From Nocardia jinanensis (GTDB lineage Bacteria > Actinomycetota > Actinomycetes > Mycobacteriales > Mycobacteriaceae): a stretch of DNA of 64,000 bases. Under the pieces are notes generated by a model. The model searched no databases. It had not been told where the DNA came from and worked only from the letters and a program-made list of their open reading frames with translations. Shown here piece by piece: positions 18,422-26,271 of this stretch. Within the stretch, counting starts at the first letter, position 1, and each line of letters starts with the position of its first letter. The stretch lies in NCBI RefSeq assembly GCF_014645735.1, contig NZ_BMMH01000001.1, forward strand, positions 496,001 through 560,000, in the 5' to 3' direction. The translations under genes and the position numbers were made by a program.

Positions 18422-18610
18422 GTGGTATTCCCTTCGGTCGGCGGTGGTAATGCGGACGTGCCGACCGCCCGGAACTCATCGGCGGGAACGCATCGTCCCG
18501 GCGCACCGATCGACCTTCGAACGAGGCCGTTCCGGTCGGGCGATCCCGGAAGCCGCCAACACGTCGAGCAGGGCGGTCGGCCGCTGATCGGTCGGCGGCT
18601 TCCCTCCCTA

Positions 18611-18628
18611 TATGTTCAGTGCTGAACG
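18611..18628. promoter_or_regulatory. Inverted repeat, regulator-binding candidate
   Basis: TATGTTCAGTGCTGAACG: palindromic core GTTCAG-tg-CTGAAC located 19 bp before the SDR start at 18647, probably inside its promoter. A close relative of the same 18-mer (3 mismatches) is found at 30585-30602. Confidence 0.5.
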
Positions 18629-18646
18629 CACCGGAAGGAGAGACGA

Positions 18647-19372
18647 ATGAGCCGGACAGTCGTCGTCACCGGAGGGACCGCCGGAATCGGCCGCCGGGTG
18701 GCCCGCAAATTCGCCGAATCGGGTGACACGGTGGTGATCACCGGGCGATCCACCGAGCGGGTCCAGCAGGCGGCCGAGGAACTGGGCGTGCGCGGCATCG
18801 TCTGTGATGCCGGGGTTCCGGCGGCGGTCGAGCGATTCGCCGAATTGGCAGGACCAGTGGTGGACGTCCTGGTCAATATGGCCGGCGGCAACACTGACCT
18901 CACCGCCACCGAACCCGGCGCGACCTCGCTGGAGAAGCTCACCGAACGGTGGCAGGCGAACCTGACCGCGAACCTGCTGAGCGCGGTCCTGACCACCACG
19001 GCATTGCGCGGCCGGTTACGCGCGGGCGGATCGGTGATCAATATCGGCTCGATCGGCGCGGAATACGCGGCATCGTCCTACGGGGCCGCGAAAGCGGCAC
19101 TGGAAGCGTGGTCGGCGGGCCTCTCGGCACAGCTGGCACCGACCGGAATCACCGTGAACACGGTCGCGCCGGGCTATATCGAGGACACCGAATTCTTCCA
19201 GGGGACGATGACAGAACAGCGGCGCGCCCAGCTGATCGGGTCCACGCACAACAACCGGGCCGGCACCCCGGACGATGTGGCCGGCGTGATCGAATTCCTG
19301 GCCTCGCCACACGCCCGTCACATCACCGGACAGACGATTCATGTCAACGGCGGCGCGTACACGACCCGATGA
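18647..19372 (+). CDS. Short-chain dehydrogenase/reductase
   Basis: 241-residue NAD(P)-dependent oxidoreductase of classical SDR type: cofactor motif TGGTAGIG at residues 8-15, the NMAGG variant of NAG near 82, catalytic Ser 132 (NIGSIG) and YGAAK with Tyr 145 and Lys 149; ends with the usual HITGQTIHVNGGAY. ATG 18647 follows GGAAGGAGAG. Substrate unknown. It diverges from the SMP-30 gene; the two might act on one pathway, but only position supports that. Confidence 0.88.
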   Translation: MSRTVVVTGGTAGIGRRVARKFAESGDTVVITGRSTERVQQAAEELGVRGIVCDAGVPAAVERFAELAGPVVDVLVNMAGGNTDLTATEPGATSLEKLTERWQANLTANLLSAVLTTTALRGRLRAGGSVINIGSIGAEYAASSYGAAKAALEAWSAGLSAQLAPTGITVNTVAPGYIEDTEFFQGTMTEQRRAQLIGSTHNNRAGTPDDVAGVIEFLASPHARHITGQTIHVNGGAYTTR

Positions 19373-19411
19373 GGACGCCACAGGCGCCTGCCGCGAGTCC
19401 GGACAGGGCGA

Positions 19412-19906
19412 TCAGTCGCGAGCCGGGGACCGAGACCGACCGGAACCGGAACGCAGACGGGACAAGGTTCCGGGCGTCAGCCGCTGCGCGAGTGTCTCCA
19501 GCGCGGTCACGACCCCCGCGACATCGTCGGGATCGTCGGCGCCGAGCGCGGCGGCGAGCGCGGTATCGATCGTGGTGGACCGGACGATATCGACCCGATC
19601 GGATGCCTCGGGCGCCTGACGGATGAGGACGCGCCGCCGATCGGCCGGATCGGGTTCGCTCACGATCGCGCCCGCTTCCCGCAGCCGCGCGACGCACCCG
19701 GAGACCTGGCTCTGCGGCAGACTCGTGCGCGATGCGATCTCCCCCACCGCACTACCGGGATTCTCGACGATATCGCTGGCCACGATCAGTACCGAACGCA
19801 CACTGGTCGAGTACCCCGGCAGCCCTTCGGTCGGCATCGCCTCCTCGCCGATCTTCATCAGGGTGCGCCCCAGCAGGAAAAGTTCCACTCCGTTCACCCC
19901 CGGCAC
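19412..19906 (-). CDS. MarR-like winged-helix regulator
   Basis: 164 residues. Helix-turn-helix at AVGEIASRTSLPQSQVSGCV, followed by the MarR wing signature EPDPADRRRVLI. The C-terminal part is helical and ends in a basic Arg/Ser tail. GTG start at 19906; no clear ribosome site, so a slightly later GTG is possible. It diverges from an alpha/beta hydrolase with a perfect inverted repeat (19931-19950) in between, which is probably its operator. Confidence 0.82.
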   Translation of the reverse strand: MPGVNGVELFLLGRTLMKIGEEAMPTEGLPGYSTSVRSVLIVASDIVENPGSAVGEIASRTSLPQSQVSGCVARLREAGAIVSEPDPADRRRVLIRQAPEASDRVDIVRSTTIDTALAAALGADDPDDVAGVVTALETLAQRLTPGTLSRLRSGSGRSRSPARD

Positions 19907-19930
19907 GCTACCGGAAACGCATCATTCCAA

Positions 19931-19950
19931 ATACATCTTTCTTGATGTAT
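19931..19950. promoter_or_regulatory. MarR operator candidate
   Basis: ATACATC-tttctt-GATGTAT, perfect 7-bp arms with a 6-bp spacer, midway between the MarR start and the hydrolase start. It is AT-rich relative to its surroundings. Confidence 0.65.
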
Positions 19951-19978
19951 CTAAAAGGATGAATTATGGTTTCTCGGT

Positions 19979-20845
19979 ATGAGCGATTTCCGAACCGGCC
20001 GTCTTCCTGTTCCCGGCGCGTCCCTGAACTACGAGATCCGCGGCTCCGGCCCCCTGCTCTTGCTGCTACAGGGCGGCGATGGCAATACCGCCCGCGGCGC
20101 CGGCCTCGCCGAACGCCTCGCCACCGACTACACCGTGGTCCTCCCCGACCGCCGCGGCCTGTCCGGCAGCACACTCGACGATCCGGCCGCACCGGTCACG
20201 GTGGCCACCCACGCCGACGACACCCATCGTCTACTGGCGGCCCTCACCGACGAGCCCGCCCGGATCTTCGGTTCCAGTTACGGCGCGCTCATCGCACTCA
20301 CCCTGGCCGGAGATCATCCGGAACAGGTCGGCACTCTCGTCGCCCACGACCCGGCCACGATCTGCCTGCTACCGGTCCCGGCTCGTGATCGCGCCGCACG
20401 CGATCTCGCCGCCCTCGACGAGGTCTACCGCAAAGAGGGCGCGCGATCCGCGCTCCGGAAACTCGCCGAACTCGTCCACGCCGATTTCTCCGATACAGAA
20501 CCGGATGTCGTCCCGCCGGCACCGCGCGAGCCCGGAGACCTGAACGACCTGAACTTCTTCCTCTCCCGGGATCTCCCCGAGATCCGGTCATCGGGTCTCC
20601 ACGCCGAGCGTGTCGCCGCACTCGCCACGACCGCTGTCCGCGTCGTGCCCGCCGCCGGTCGCGGATCCCGGAAGATATGGAACTACGACTGCGCCCGGGC
20701 ACTGGCGGCCCTACTGGGCACTGAGGTCACCGAATTCCCGGGCGGCCACAGCCTTTCCACTCATCCGGCCGCCTTCACCGCCCGGCTGCACGAAGTACTC
20801 GCCGACGATCGCCGCCCGGCCGCCCAGGCCGCGAAACAGCACTGA
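19979..20845 (+). CDS. Alpha/beta hydrolase
   Basis: 288-residue serine hydrolase. Nucleophile elbow G-S-S-Y-G with Ser about 100; oxyanion-region LLLQGGDGN (Gln in place of the usual His of HGG); Asp-containing VLPDRRGLSGS; catalytic His in FPGGHSLSTHP near the C-terminus. The YxPxRG-like motif and fold resemble haloperoxidase- and esterase-type hydrolases; substrate unknown. ATG 19979 is used, with AAAGGA about 20 bases upstream. It is controlled, probably, by the divergent MarR. Confidence 0.8.
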   Translation: MSDFRTGRLPVPGASLNYEIRGSGPLLLLLQGGDGNTARGAGLAERLATDYTVVLPDRRGLSGSTLDDPAAPVTVATHADDTHRLLAALTDEPARIFGSSYGALIALTLAGDHPEQVGTLVAHDPATICLLPVPARDRAARDLAALDEVYRKEGARSALRKLAELVHADFSDTEPDVVPPAPREPGDLNDLNFFLSRDLPEIRSSGLHAERVAALATTAVRVVPAAGRGSRKIWNYDCARALAALLGTEVTEFPGGHSLSTHPAAFTARLHEVLADDRRPAAQAAKQH

Positions 20846-20863
20846 AGGGCCCGGCCACGCTCC

Positions 20864-21871
20864 TCACGGGGCCGGATCAGCCGGCAGCCGGGGCTCGGCC
20901 GCGCGCTCGCCCAATCGCTCGATCACAGCATTCGCGAAGTCCGAAACCGGGACCACAGTACTGCCGTTGTCCTTCACCTCCAGGTGGCGTAGTCCATCTC
21001 GAAAGTCCTGGTCCCAGAACGGGTAGACACTCAGCTCGACTCGCTCGTCTCCGGAGCGCAGCTGCACATAGGACGGCTGAAGATCGGTCGAGCCCGCGTG
21101 CAGGCGCCCGTGGTTGATTCGCGCCGCATGACGCAAACCGGCGTCCATATTGTCCTTGGCCACCTCGATCGGAGATCCGCTGGCAGCGAACGAACCCAGC
21201 GAGTCCTCCAGCTTCGGCAGGAATTTGGACCGCACTCCGATGGCCAGATCATCGCCCACGTTCAACCTCACGTAGCGCGCCGACTGCAACGCCTCGCCGA
21301 GCCATTGCGGGAGCGCGGGCGTCTCCCGGACACCGAACGAAATCTCCCTGGTCCACCCGCCCGGATCGTCCACGAGCAACCGGTGGTCGAGTCGCCCGAA
21401 TACCGGATCATCGAGCACAGCATCGGGCGGAGCGCTGTCACCTCGGTCGAAAATCCGGACACGTAGTGCCCGATCGCCACGTTCGCCCGTTGTCTCCAAC
21501 ACGATGCGAGAATCCCTACCGGTAGAGCGAGCCGAATACGCAGTCGTATCGCTCAGGGTCAACCCGATATCGTCTCTCCGCCCAGCGGGCCAATCCGGCA
21601 GTTGCTGATCGAGCCAATCCCAAGCCCGCGCGGTCCCTTCCGCGTCGGCGCGGGGCAAAGTTACTTCCGGAGCGCCGCCGGAGTGGTCCCGCGCCGTAGC
21701 AGCAAGCAGCTGTTCCCCTTGCCCGCTGGCGCGTTCGCCGGCAGAAGCGCCCAGCACGGCCCGGTCGGCATGCTGGTGGGTCAGGTCGGACTCTCCGCTG
21801 GATCGCTTGCCCAACAGATCGGCCAGATCGTCACGAAATCGCCTGAAAACTTCGTCGCCCACCCACCTCAC
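20864..21871 (-). CDS. Hypothetical protein with a possible degenerate HATPase-like segment
   Basis: 335 residues, no confident family. Residues about 95-160 (RRDDIGLTLSDTTAYSARS, then VRIFDRGDSAPP) have the rhythm of anti-sigma-type HATPase domains, which have a helix with TNAVxHA and a strand with VxDxGxxxP, but the Asn of the ATP site is absent. The rest is mixed alpha/beta, acidic, with a Pro-rich end. Codon use is somewhat less GC-rich than neighbours. Start GTG 21871 or 21862. The next gene upstream is 475 bp away. Confidence 0.55.
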   Translation of the reverse strand: MRWVGDEVFRRFRDDLADLLGKRSSGESDLTHQHADRAVLGASAGERASGQGEQLLAATARDHSGGAPEVTLPRADAEGTARAWDWLDQQLPDWPAGRRDDIGLTLSDTTAYSARSTGRDSRIVLETTGERGDRALRVRIFDRGDSAPPDAVLDDPVFGRLDHRLLVDDPGGWTREISFGVRETPALPQWLGEALQSARYVRLNVGDDLAIGVRSKFLPKLEDSLGSFAASGSPIEVAKDNMDAGLRHAARINHGRLHAGSTDLQPSYVQLRSGDERVELSVYPFWDQDFRDGLRHLEVKDNGSTVVPVSDFANAVIERLGERAAEPRLPADPAP

Positions 21872-22288
21872 CGGTCGTCACCCTTGACGCGAGCCACGGC
21901 GCCTCACCGATGACGGGGCAGAAAGCCCGCGAACGGCGGACGAACGATGGGCCAGGTAACAGCCATGCGTGAACTCGCCCACACGCATCGCCTTGCAGAA
22001 CATCACTATTTCACAGTAAGTGATCGCCCCGGGCGCCAGCCACCTCCCGGCTCCGTCGATCACAGGGGGCCGGAACGAGTGCCTCAACGCACCGAGGTAC
22101 AGGACGCCGACCAGGCACTCGATCGACCACCGAGGCACTCGACGACTGATGGCCCGAGCGAACGCCCGGATGCGACCGTCAGCGAATCCGCTCCCTATCC
22201 GAGGTGCTCACATAAACCCGGCACGATAGTGCGCAGGGCACCCGCCACGAAACACGCAGAAGTTCGGACATCACGTCATACCCCCGGA
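21872..22288. other. Intergenic region, lower GC, no confident gene
   Basis: An 86-codon minus-strand reading frame (21878-22138) exists but lacks typical GC-rich third positions and any recognisable family. A 23-bp inverted repeat ATCACT-N11-AGTGAT at 22002-22024 may be part of the promoter of the hypothetical gene downstream. No insertion-sequence ends seen. Confidence 0.45.
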
Positions 22289-22322
22289 TTCGGTGCGCGG
22301 GGCCGACACCCCGCGCACCGAA
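22289..22322 (-). terminator. Strong hairpin terminator
   Basis: Perfect 14-bp stem TTCGGTGCGCGGGG / CCCCGCGCACCGAA with loop ccgaca, starting 26 bp after the stop of the epoxide-hydrolase-like gene at 22348. Confidence 0.8.
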
Positions 22323-22347
22323 ATTACCCGGTCGATTCCCCGGGGGG

Positions 22348-23319
22348 CTACTTCCCGGTGGTGAGCTCGCCGAGCGCGCCCAGCAGGAAACCGTTCACGG
22401 CCTCCGTCGCCTCCAGCTGGACCAGGTGACCGGCGCCCGGCACCCGCTGTACGGCACGCAGATCCGGTAGCAGCGCGCGCATCGTATCGAGCGGATCACG
22501 ACCGCTGAACCCTTCCATATCGGGATCGTTCTCGCCGTAGACGAAATACACCGGCACCGTGGGTACTGCCTCGGCGTAGTGGGCCGTCAGTTCCCAGTTG
22601 CGGTCGATCGCCCGGTACCAGTTCAGGCCGCCGGTGAAGCCGACGCTCTCGAAATCAGCGGCCAGCGTGTCGAATTCGTCCTGCGAGAGCCAGGGCCAGG
22701 GGAGGTCCGGCGCTACGGGGAGGGCATCGATGTACCGGGTCCCCGGTGGGTTCTTCCACACGTCGAGGTAGTGGAAATCCCCGCTCAACGCGTAGTAGAC
22801 GCGGGAGAGGAACTCCCGCGGCCGTTCGGCCAGATGTGCGTCGGCCACGCCGGGTTCCTGGAAGTACTGCAGGTGCAGAAAATGTCGCTCGGCCATCTTC
22901 CCCCAGTAGTACCCGGGCGGTTTCGGGGCGCGCGGCGCGAAGGGATTGTTCAGGATCACCAGCCCGCGCACCCGCTCCGGCGCGCGCAGGGCGAGCTCCC
23001 ACAGCAGGGCCGCACCGAAATCGACACCCACGAAAACCGCCTGGTCGGCATCGATATCGTCGAGCAGCGCGAGCAGATCGCCCACCACGGCCTCGTTGGT
23101 GTAGTCGTCGATCGACTCCGGCGCCCCGGTACGTCCGGCGCCGCGCAGATCGGGCGCGATCGCCCGATACCCGGCGGCTCCGGCCGCGGCGAGCTGGCGA
23201 TGCCAGACGTACCAGGTGTGCGGGAATCCGTGGCAGAAGATCACCGGGTGGCCCCGGCCCTGTTCGGCTACGTGCATCCGCACGCCGCCGGTGTCGACGA
23301 ACCGGTGTGTCGGCTCCAC
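22348..23319 (-). CDS. Epoxide hydrolase-like alpha/beta hydrolase
   Basis: 323 residues. The oxyanion motif HGFP (His 30) and nucleophile elbow GVDFGA with Asp 100 in place of Ser mark the epoxide hydrolase/dehalogenase branch. A cap domain includes NPFAPRAPKPPGYYWGKM and a Tyr-rich segment. The acid is probably in YGENDPDM and the catalytic His about 298 in GAGHLVQLE. It probably opens an epoxide by water attack; substrate unknown. Divergent from an SDR, with a KstR-like box between. Confidence 0.82.
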   Translation of the reverse strand: MEPTHRFVDTGGVRMHVAEQGRGHPVIFCHGFPHTWYVWHRQLAAAGAAGYRAIAPDLRGAGRTGAPESIDDYTNEAVVGDLLALLDDIDADQAVFVGVDFGAALLWELALRAPERVRGLVILNNPFAPRAPKPPGYYWGKMAERHFLHLQYFQEPGVADAHLAERPREFLSRVYYALSGDFHYLDVWKNPPGTRYIDALPVAPDLPWPWLSQDEFDTLAADFESVGFTGGLNWYRAIDRNWELTAHYAEAVPTVPVYFVYGENDPDMEGFSGRDPLDTMRALLPDLRAVQRVPGAGHLVQLEATEAVNGFLLGALGELTTGK

Positions 23320-23335
23320 CGCACCTCCCGAATAC

Positions 23336-23349
23336 TAGAACGCGTTACA
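23336..23349. promoter_or_regulatory. Sequence matching the KstR box
   Basis: TAGAACGCGTTACA fits the mycobacterial KstR consensus TnnAACnnGTTnnA at all eight defined bases. It lies in the 54-bp gap between the divergent epoxide hydrolase-like and SDR genes. The match is seen; the binding is inferred. Confidence 0.5.
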
Positions 23350-23373
23350 GTTTCAAGGTAACGTCCCGGGACT

Positions 23374-24222
23374 GTGAGCGGAATACCACACCCCCTGAAA
23401 AACCGGATAGCGGTGGTCACCGGCGCGAGTCGCGGGATCGGCAAAGGTATCGCCCTGGAACTGGGCGCCGCCGGCGCGACCGTCTACGTCACCGGAAGGT
23501 CGGAGAAGCCGAGCCGGCTCCCGGGCACCGTGGCCGAAACGGCCGCGCGGATCGACGAACTCGGCGGCACCGGCGTACCGGTCGTCTGCGATCACCGCGA
23601 CGATGACGCCACCACGGCGCTCTTCGAACAGATCGGCGCCGAGCGAGACCGGCTCGACATCCTGGTGAACAATGTCTACAACTCCCCCGCCGCGGCCCGC
23701 TGGCTCGGCCGCAAGTTCTGGGAGGTGCCGCCCGAGGCGTGGGACGAAACCTTCGAGATCGGTGTCCGCTCGCACTACGCGGCCGCCGTGCGCGCCGCGC
23801 CGCTGCTGCTCAAAGGCGACGGGCTGATCGTCAACGTCTCCTCGCCCGGTTCTCAGCGGTATATGCACAACGCGGTGTACGGGATCGCCAAGACCGCGCT
23901 CGACCGGATGACCGCGGATTTCGCGCACGACCTGGCCGATACCGAGGTGACCGTGGTCTCCATCTGGCCGGGCATCGTCGACACCGAACTACTGCAGATG
24001 GTGCCCGCCGACGCGGACGGCAACCGGGTCGTGACTCTTCCCGGAGAGGGCAGTTTCGACCTGAATCAGGCGGAGAGCCCCCGGTTCGCGGGTCGCGCGG
24101 TGGTGGCGCTCGCGGCCGACCCCGAACGCAGGAAACGGTCCGGGCAGGCCTGGAAGGTCGCCGATCTGGCCGGCGACTACGGATTCACCGATGTGGACGG
24201 AAGAATTCCCCGCCACGACTGA
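23374..24222 (+). CDS. Short-chain dehydrogenase, DHRS1-like
   Basis: 282 residues. TGASRGIGKG cofactor motif near residue 17, LVNNVYNSP in place of NNAG, NVSSPGSQRYMHNAVYGIAK with Tyr about 169 and Lys about 173. The long form with RKFWEVPPEAWDE and a C-terminal extension (KVADLAGDYGFTDVDGRIP) resembles the DHRS1-type subgroup. Substrate unknown. GTG start at 23374, 24 bp after the KstR-like box, so promoter and leader are very short. Convergent with secG. Confidence 0.85.
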   Translation: MSGIPHPLKNRIAVVTGASRGIGKGIALELGAAGATVYVTGRSEKPSRLPGTVAETAARIDELGGTGVPVVCDHRDDDATTALFEQIGAERDRLDILVNNVYNSPAAARWLGRKFWEVPPEAWDETFEIGVRSHYAAAVRAAPLLLKGDGLIVNVSSPGSQRYMHNAVYGIAKTALDRMTADFAHDLADTEVTVVSIWPGIVDTELLQMVPADADGNRVVTLPGEGSFDLNQAESPRFAGRAVVALAADPERRKRSGQAWKVADLAGDYGFTDVDGRIPRHD

Positions 24223-24232
24223 CCACGGCGGG

Positions 24233-24466
24233 TCAGGCGAATTTGATCTCCAGCCCGATCCCCAGGATCGCGATGAACCAGACCAGGCCGGTGAAGATGG
24301 TGATGCGGTTGAGGTTCTTCTCGGCAACCGTCGACCCCGACAGGCTCGACTGCATCCCACCACCGAACAGGCTGGACAGACCTCCGCCCTTGGCCCGGTG
24401 CAGCAGCACGAGCAGCACCAGCAGCAGGCTGGTGACGATCAGGAGGATATCCAGGAACATCCGCAT
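24233..24466 (-). CDS. secG: Preprotein translocase subunit SecG
   Basis: 77-residue inner-membrane subunit of the SecYEG channel: two hydrophobic helices (residues 3-22 and 55-73) joined by the conserved HRAKGGGLSSLFGGG loop. In mycobacteria secG lies directly after tpiA; here tpiA is 6.4 kb away, with transporters, a lipoprotein and a transglutaminase gene in between. Confidence 0.93.
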   Translation of the reverse strand: MRMFLDILLIVTSLLLVLLVLLHRAKGGGLSSLFGGGMQSSLSGSTVAEKNLNRITIFTGLVWFIAILGIGLEIKFA

Positions 24467-24512
24467 GCCGGACAGTCTAGAGGGTGGTACCGGGCAAAGC
24501 CCATTCGCAGTC

Positions 24513-26120
24513 CTATGCCTGTGGTTTCACCGACACCAGATGGGTGAGTGTCTCATCGTGCGCGAATTCCGATACCGCCCGTTCGCGCATCAGATCCTGG
24601 GCGGTCAACCGCACCTTGTGCTGCTGCATATGCTCGGACCAGGAGCGCACCACGAACGCCTCCACATAGCGCTCGGTACTGCCCACGTCGCGGTACACCC
24701 GCCATTCCATCGCACCGGTCCGCTGCCGTGACCGGCCCACGAAGCTCATCGCCGACAGGAACTCCGGCACCTTGTCCGCGGGCACGTCGTAGTCCTTCAG
24801 CACCAGCACCGGGCCGTCGTCGGGGTCGGGTTCCACGACCACCTGCGGTTCCGGCCAGTACGCGTGCGGTGTCAGATCGAAGCCGGGCGCGAACTGCCGC
24901 AGCGGCAGCCAGAGGGTACTGAGCGCGCACAGGCCCAGGCCTGCCGCCGCCACCAGGAGTGCGGTGACCGCGCTGTAGGCGCCCGCGACCAAGCCCCACA
25001 CCACCGACCCGATCGCCTGTCCGGCCATGAACACCAGCAGGTACACCGACAATCCCCGGGCCCGCACCCAGCCGGGCAGCAGCAACTGCATGGTCGCGTT
25101 CATGGTGGACAGGGTCAACAGCCACGACGCACCCGCGAAGACCAGCAGGAGCAGGACGAGCGCCTCCACTCGGAGCAGCGCGGTGCCGCAGCAGGCGATA
25201 CCGAATACCACCGCGGCGACGGCGACCTGCTGGGTGGGGGTGAGCAGTGCCCGCACCCGGGCCAGGCCCAGCGCGCCGAGCACCGCACCCACGCCGAGCG
25301 CGCCGAGCATGAGGCCGTAACCGGACGAACCCAGCCCCAACTGGTTGCGGGCGATCACCGGCAGCAATGCCCACAGCGCGCTGGCGGGCGCCACGAACAA
25401 GGCTGTACGCAGCAGCACACGACGGATCGCGGGCGCGGATTTGATGAAACGGGTTCCCGCCTGCAACGCCGCGAGCGGGCGTTCACTGGGCAGTTCCCTG
25501 GTCACCCGCGGCCGCTGCCAGAACAGCAGCGCCCCGACGATGGCGGCGAACGAGACGGCGTTCAGCGCGAACACCAGCGCCGGACCGGACAGCGCGACGA
25601 GCACACCGGCGATGGCCGGTCCCACCGCCCGGCCGATATTCATGTTCATACTGCCGAGCGCGGCGGCCGAGGGAATCTGGTCGCGGGGCACCAGCTCGGG
25701 TTGGATGGCCTGCCAGGCCGGTCCGACCACCGCCTGACCGCAGCCGAGCAGGAACAGCAGGGTGAGCAGTACCGAAGGTGTGGTGTGCCCGGTGGCAGTG
25801 GACACCGCCAGGGTGATCGCCAGCACCGCCATCGTGGATTGGGCACCCAGCAACAGGCGCCGGCGATCGAGCAGATCGGCCAGCACACCGGATGGGATGG
25901 CCAGAATCATCACCGGCAGTGTCGTCGCGGTCTGTACAAAGGAGACCAGCGCGGCGGCATTGGGTCCGTCGACCAGCACCCATTGCGCCCCGACCATCTG
26001 CATCCAGGTGCCCAGATTGGAGACCAGCTGCGCGATCCACAGCGCGCGATAGACCCGCAACCGCAACGGCGCCCAAGTGGAAACAGGTTTCGATGCGGCT
26101 GAGGTCACTCGGGAGAGCAT
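24513..26120 (-). CDS. MFS transporter with C-terminal alpha/beta-barrel domain
   Basis: 535 residues of the MFS_3 (EntS-like) exporter type. About 12 membrane helices fill residues 20-420, starting RALWIAQLVSNLGTWMQMVG and with the family loop GVLADLLDRRRLLL. The last 95 residues (VLVLKDYDVPADKVPEFLSA to HLVSVKPQA) look like an antibiotic-biosynthesis-monooxygenase-type ferredoxin-like domain, a known C-terminal addition in this family. Substrate unknown. ATG 26120 with no strong ribosome site; GTG 26108 is an alternative. Confidence 0.85.
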   Translation of the reverse strand: MLSRVTSAASKPVSTWAPLRLRVYRALWIAQLVSNLGTWMQMVGAQWVLVDGPNAAALVSFVQTATTLPVMILAIPSGVLADLLDRRRLLLGAQSTMAVLAITLAVSTATGHTTPSVLLTLLFLLGCGQAVVGPAWQAIQPELVPRDQIPSAAALGSMNMNIGRAVGPAIAGVLVALSGPALVFALNAVSFAAIVGALLFWQRPRVTRELPSERPLAALQAGTRFIKSAPAIRRVLLRTALFVAPASALWALLPVIARNQLGLGSSGYGLMLGALGVGAVLGALGLARVRALLTPTQQVAVAAVVFGIACCGTALLRVEALVLLLLVFAGASWLLTLSTMNATMQLLLPGWVRARGLSVYLLVFMAGQAIGSVVWGLVAGAYSAVTALLVAAAGLGLCALSTLWLPLRQFAPGFDLTPHAYWPEPQVVVEPDPDDGPVLVLKDYDVPADKVPEFLSAMSFVGRSRQRTGAMEWRVYRDVGSTERYVEAFVVRSWSEHMQQHKVRLTAQDLMRERAVSEFAHDETLTHLVSVKPQA

Positions 26121-26271
26121 AGCGTCGCGCTCTGACCGGTCCGCCGGGCGAGGAGGAGCCCGTGACCGATTCCGGGCAGGCCACGAGCCCGGTCCGCCGC
26201 GTCTCGGGGATGATGCGAGCGGACCCGCCGTCCCGGTGCGCTGCGCGGCAGTGATCCGGGGTGCCCCACGA

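Noticed and set aside
21878..22138. 86-codon minus-strand frame after the hypothetical gene's start
   Set aside because: No GC bias at third positions, no ribosome site, no family resemblance; part of it overlaps a promoter-like inverted repeat.
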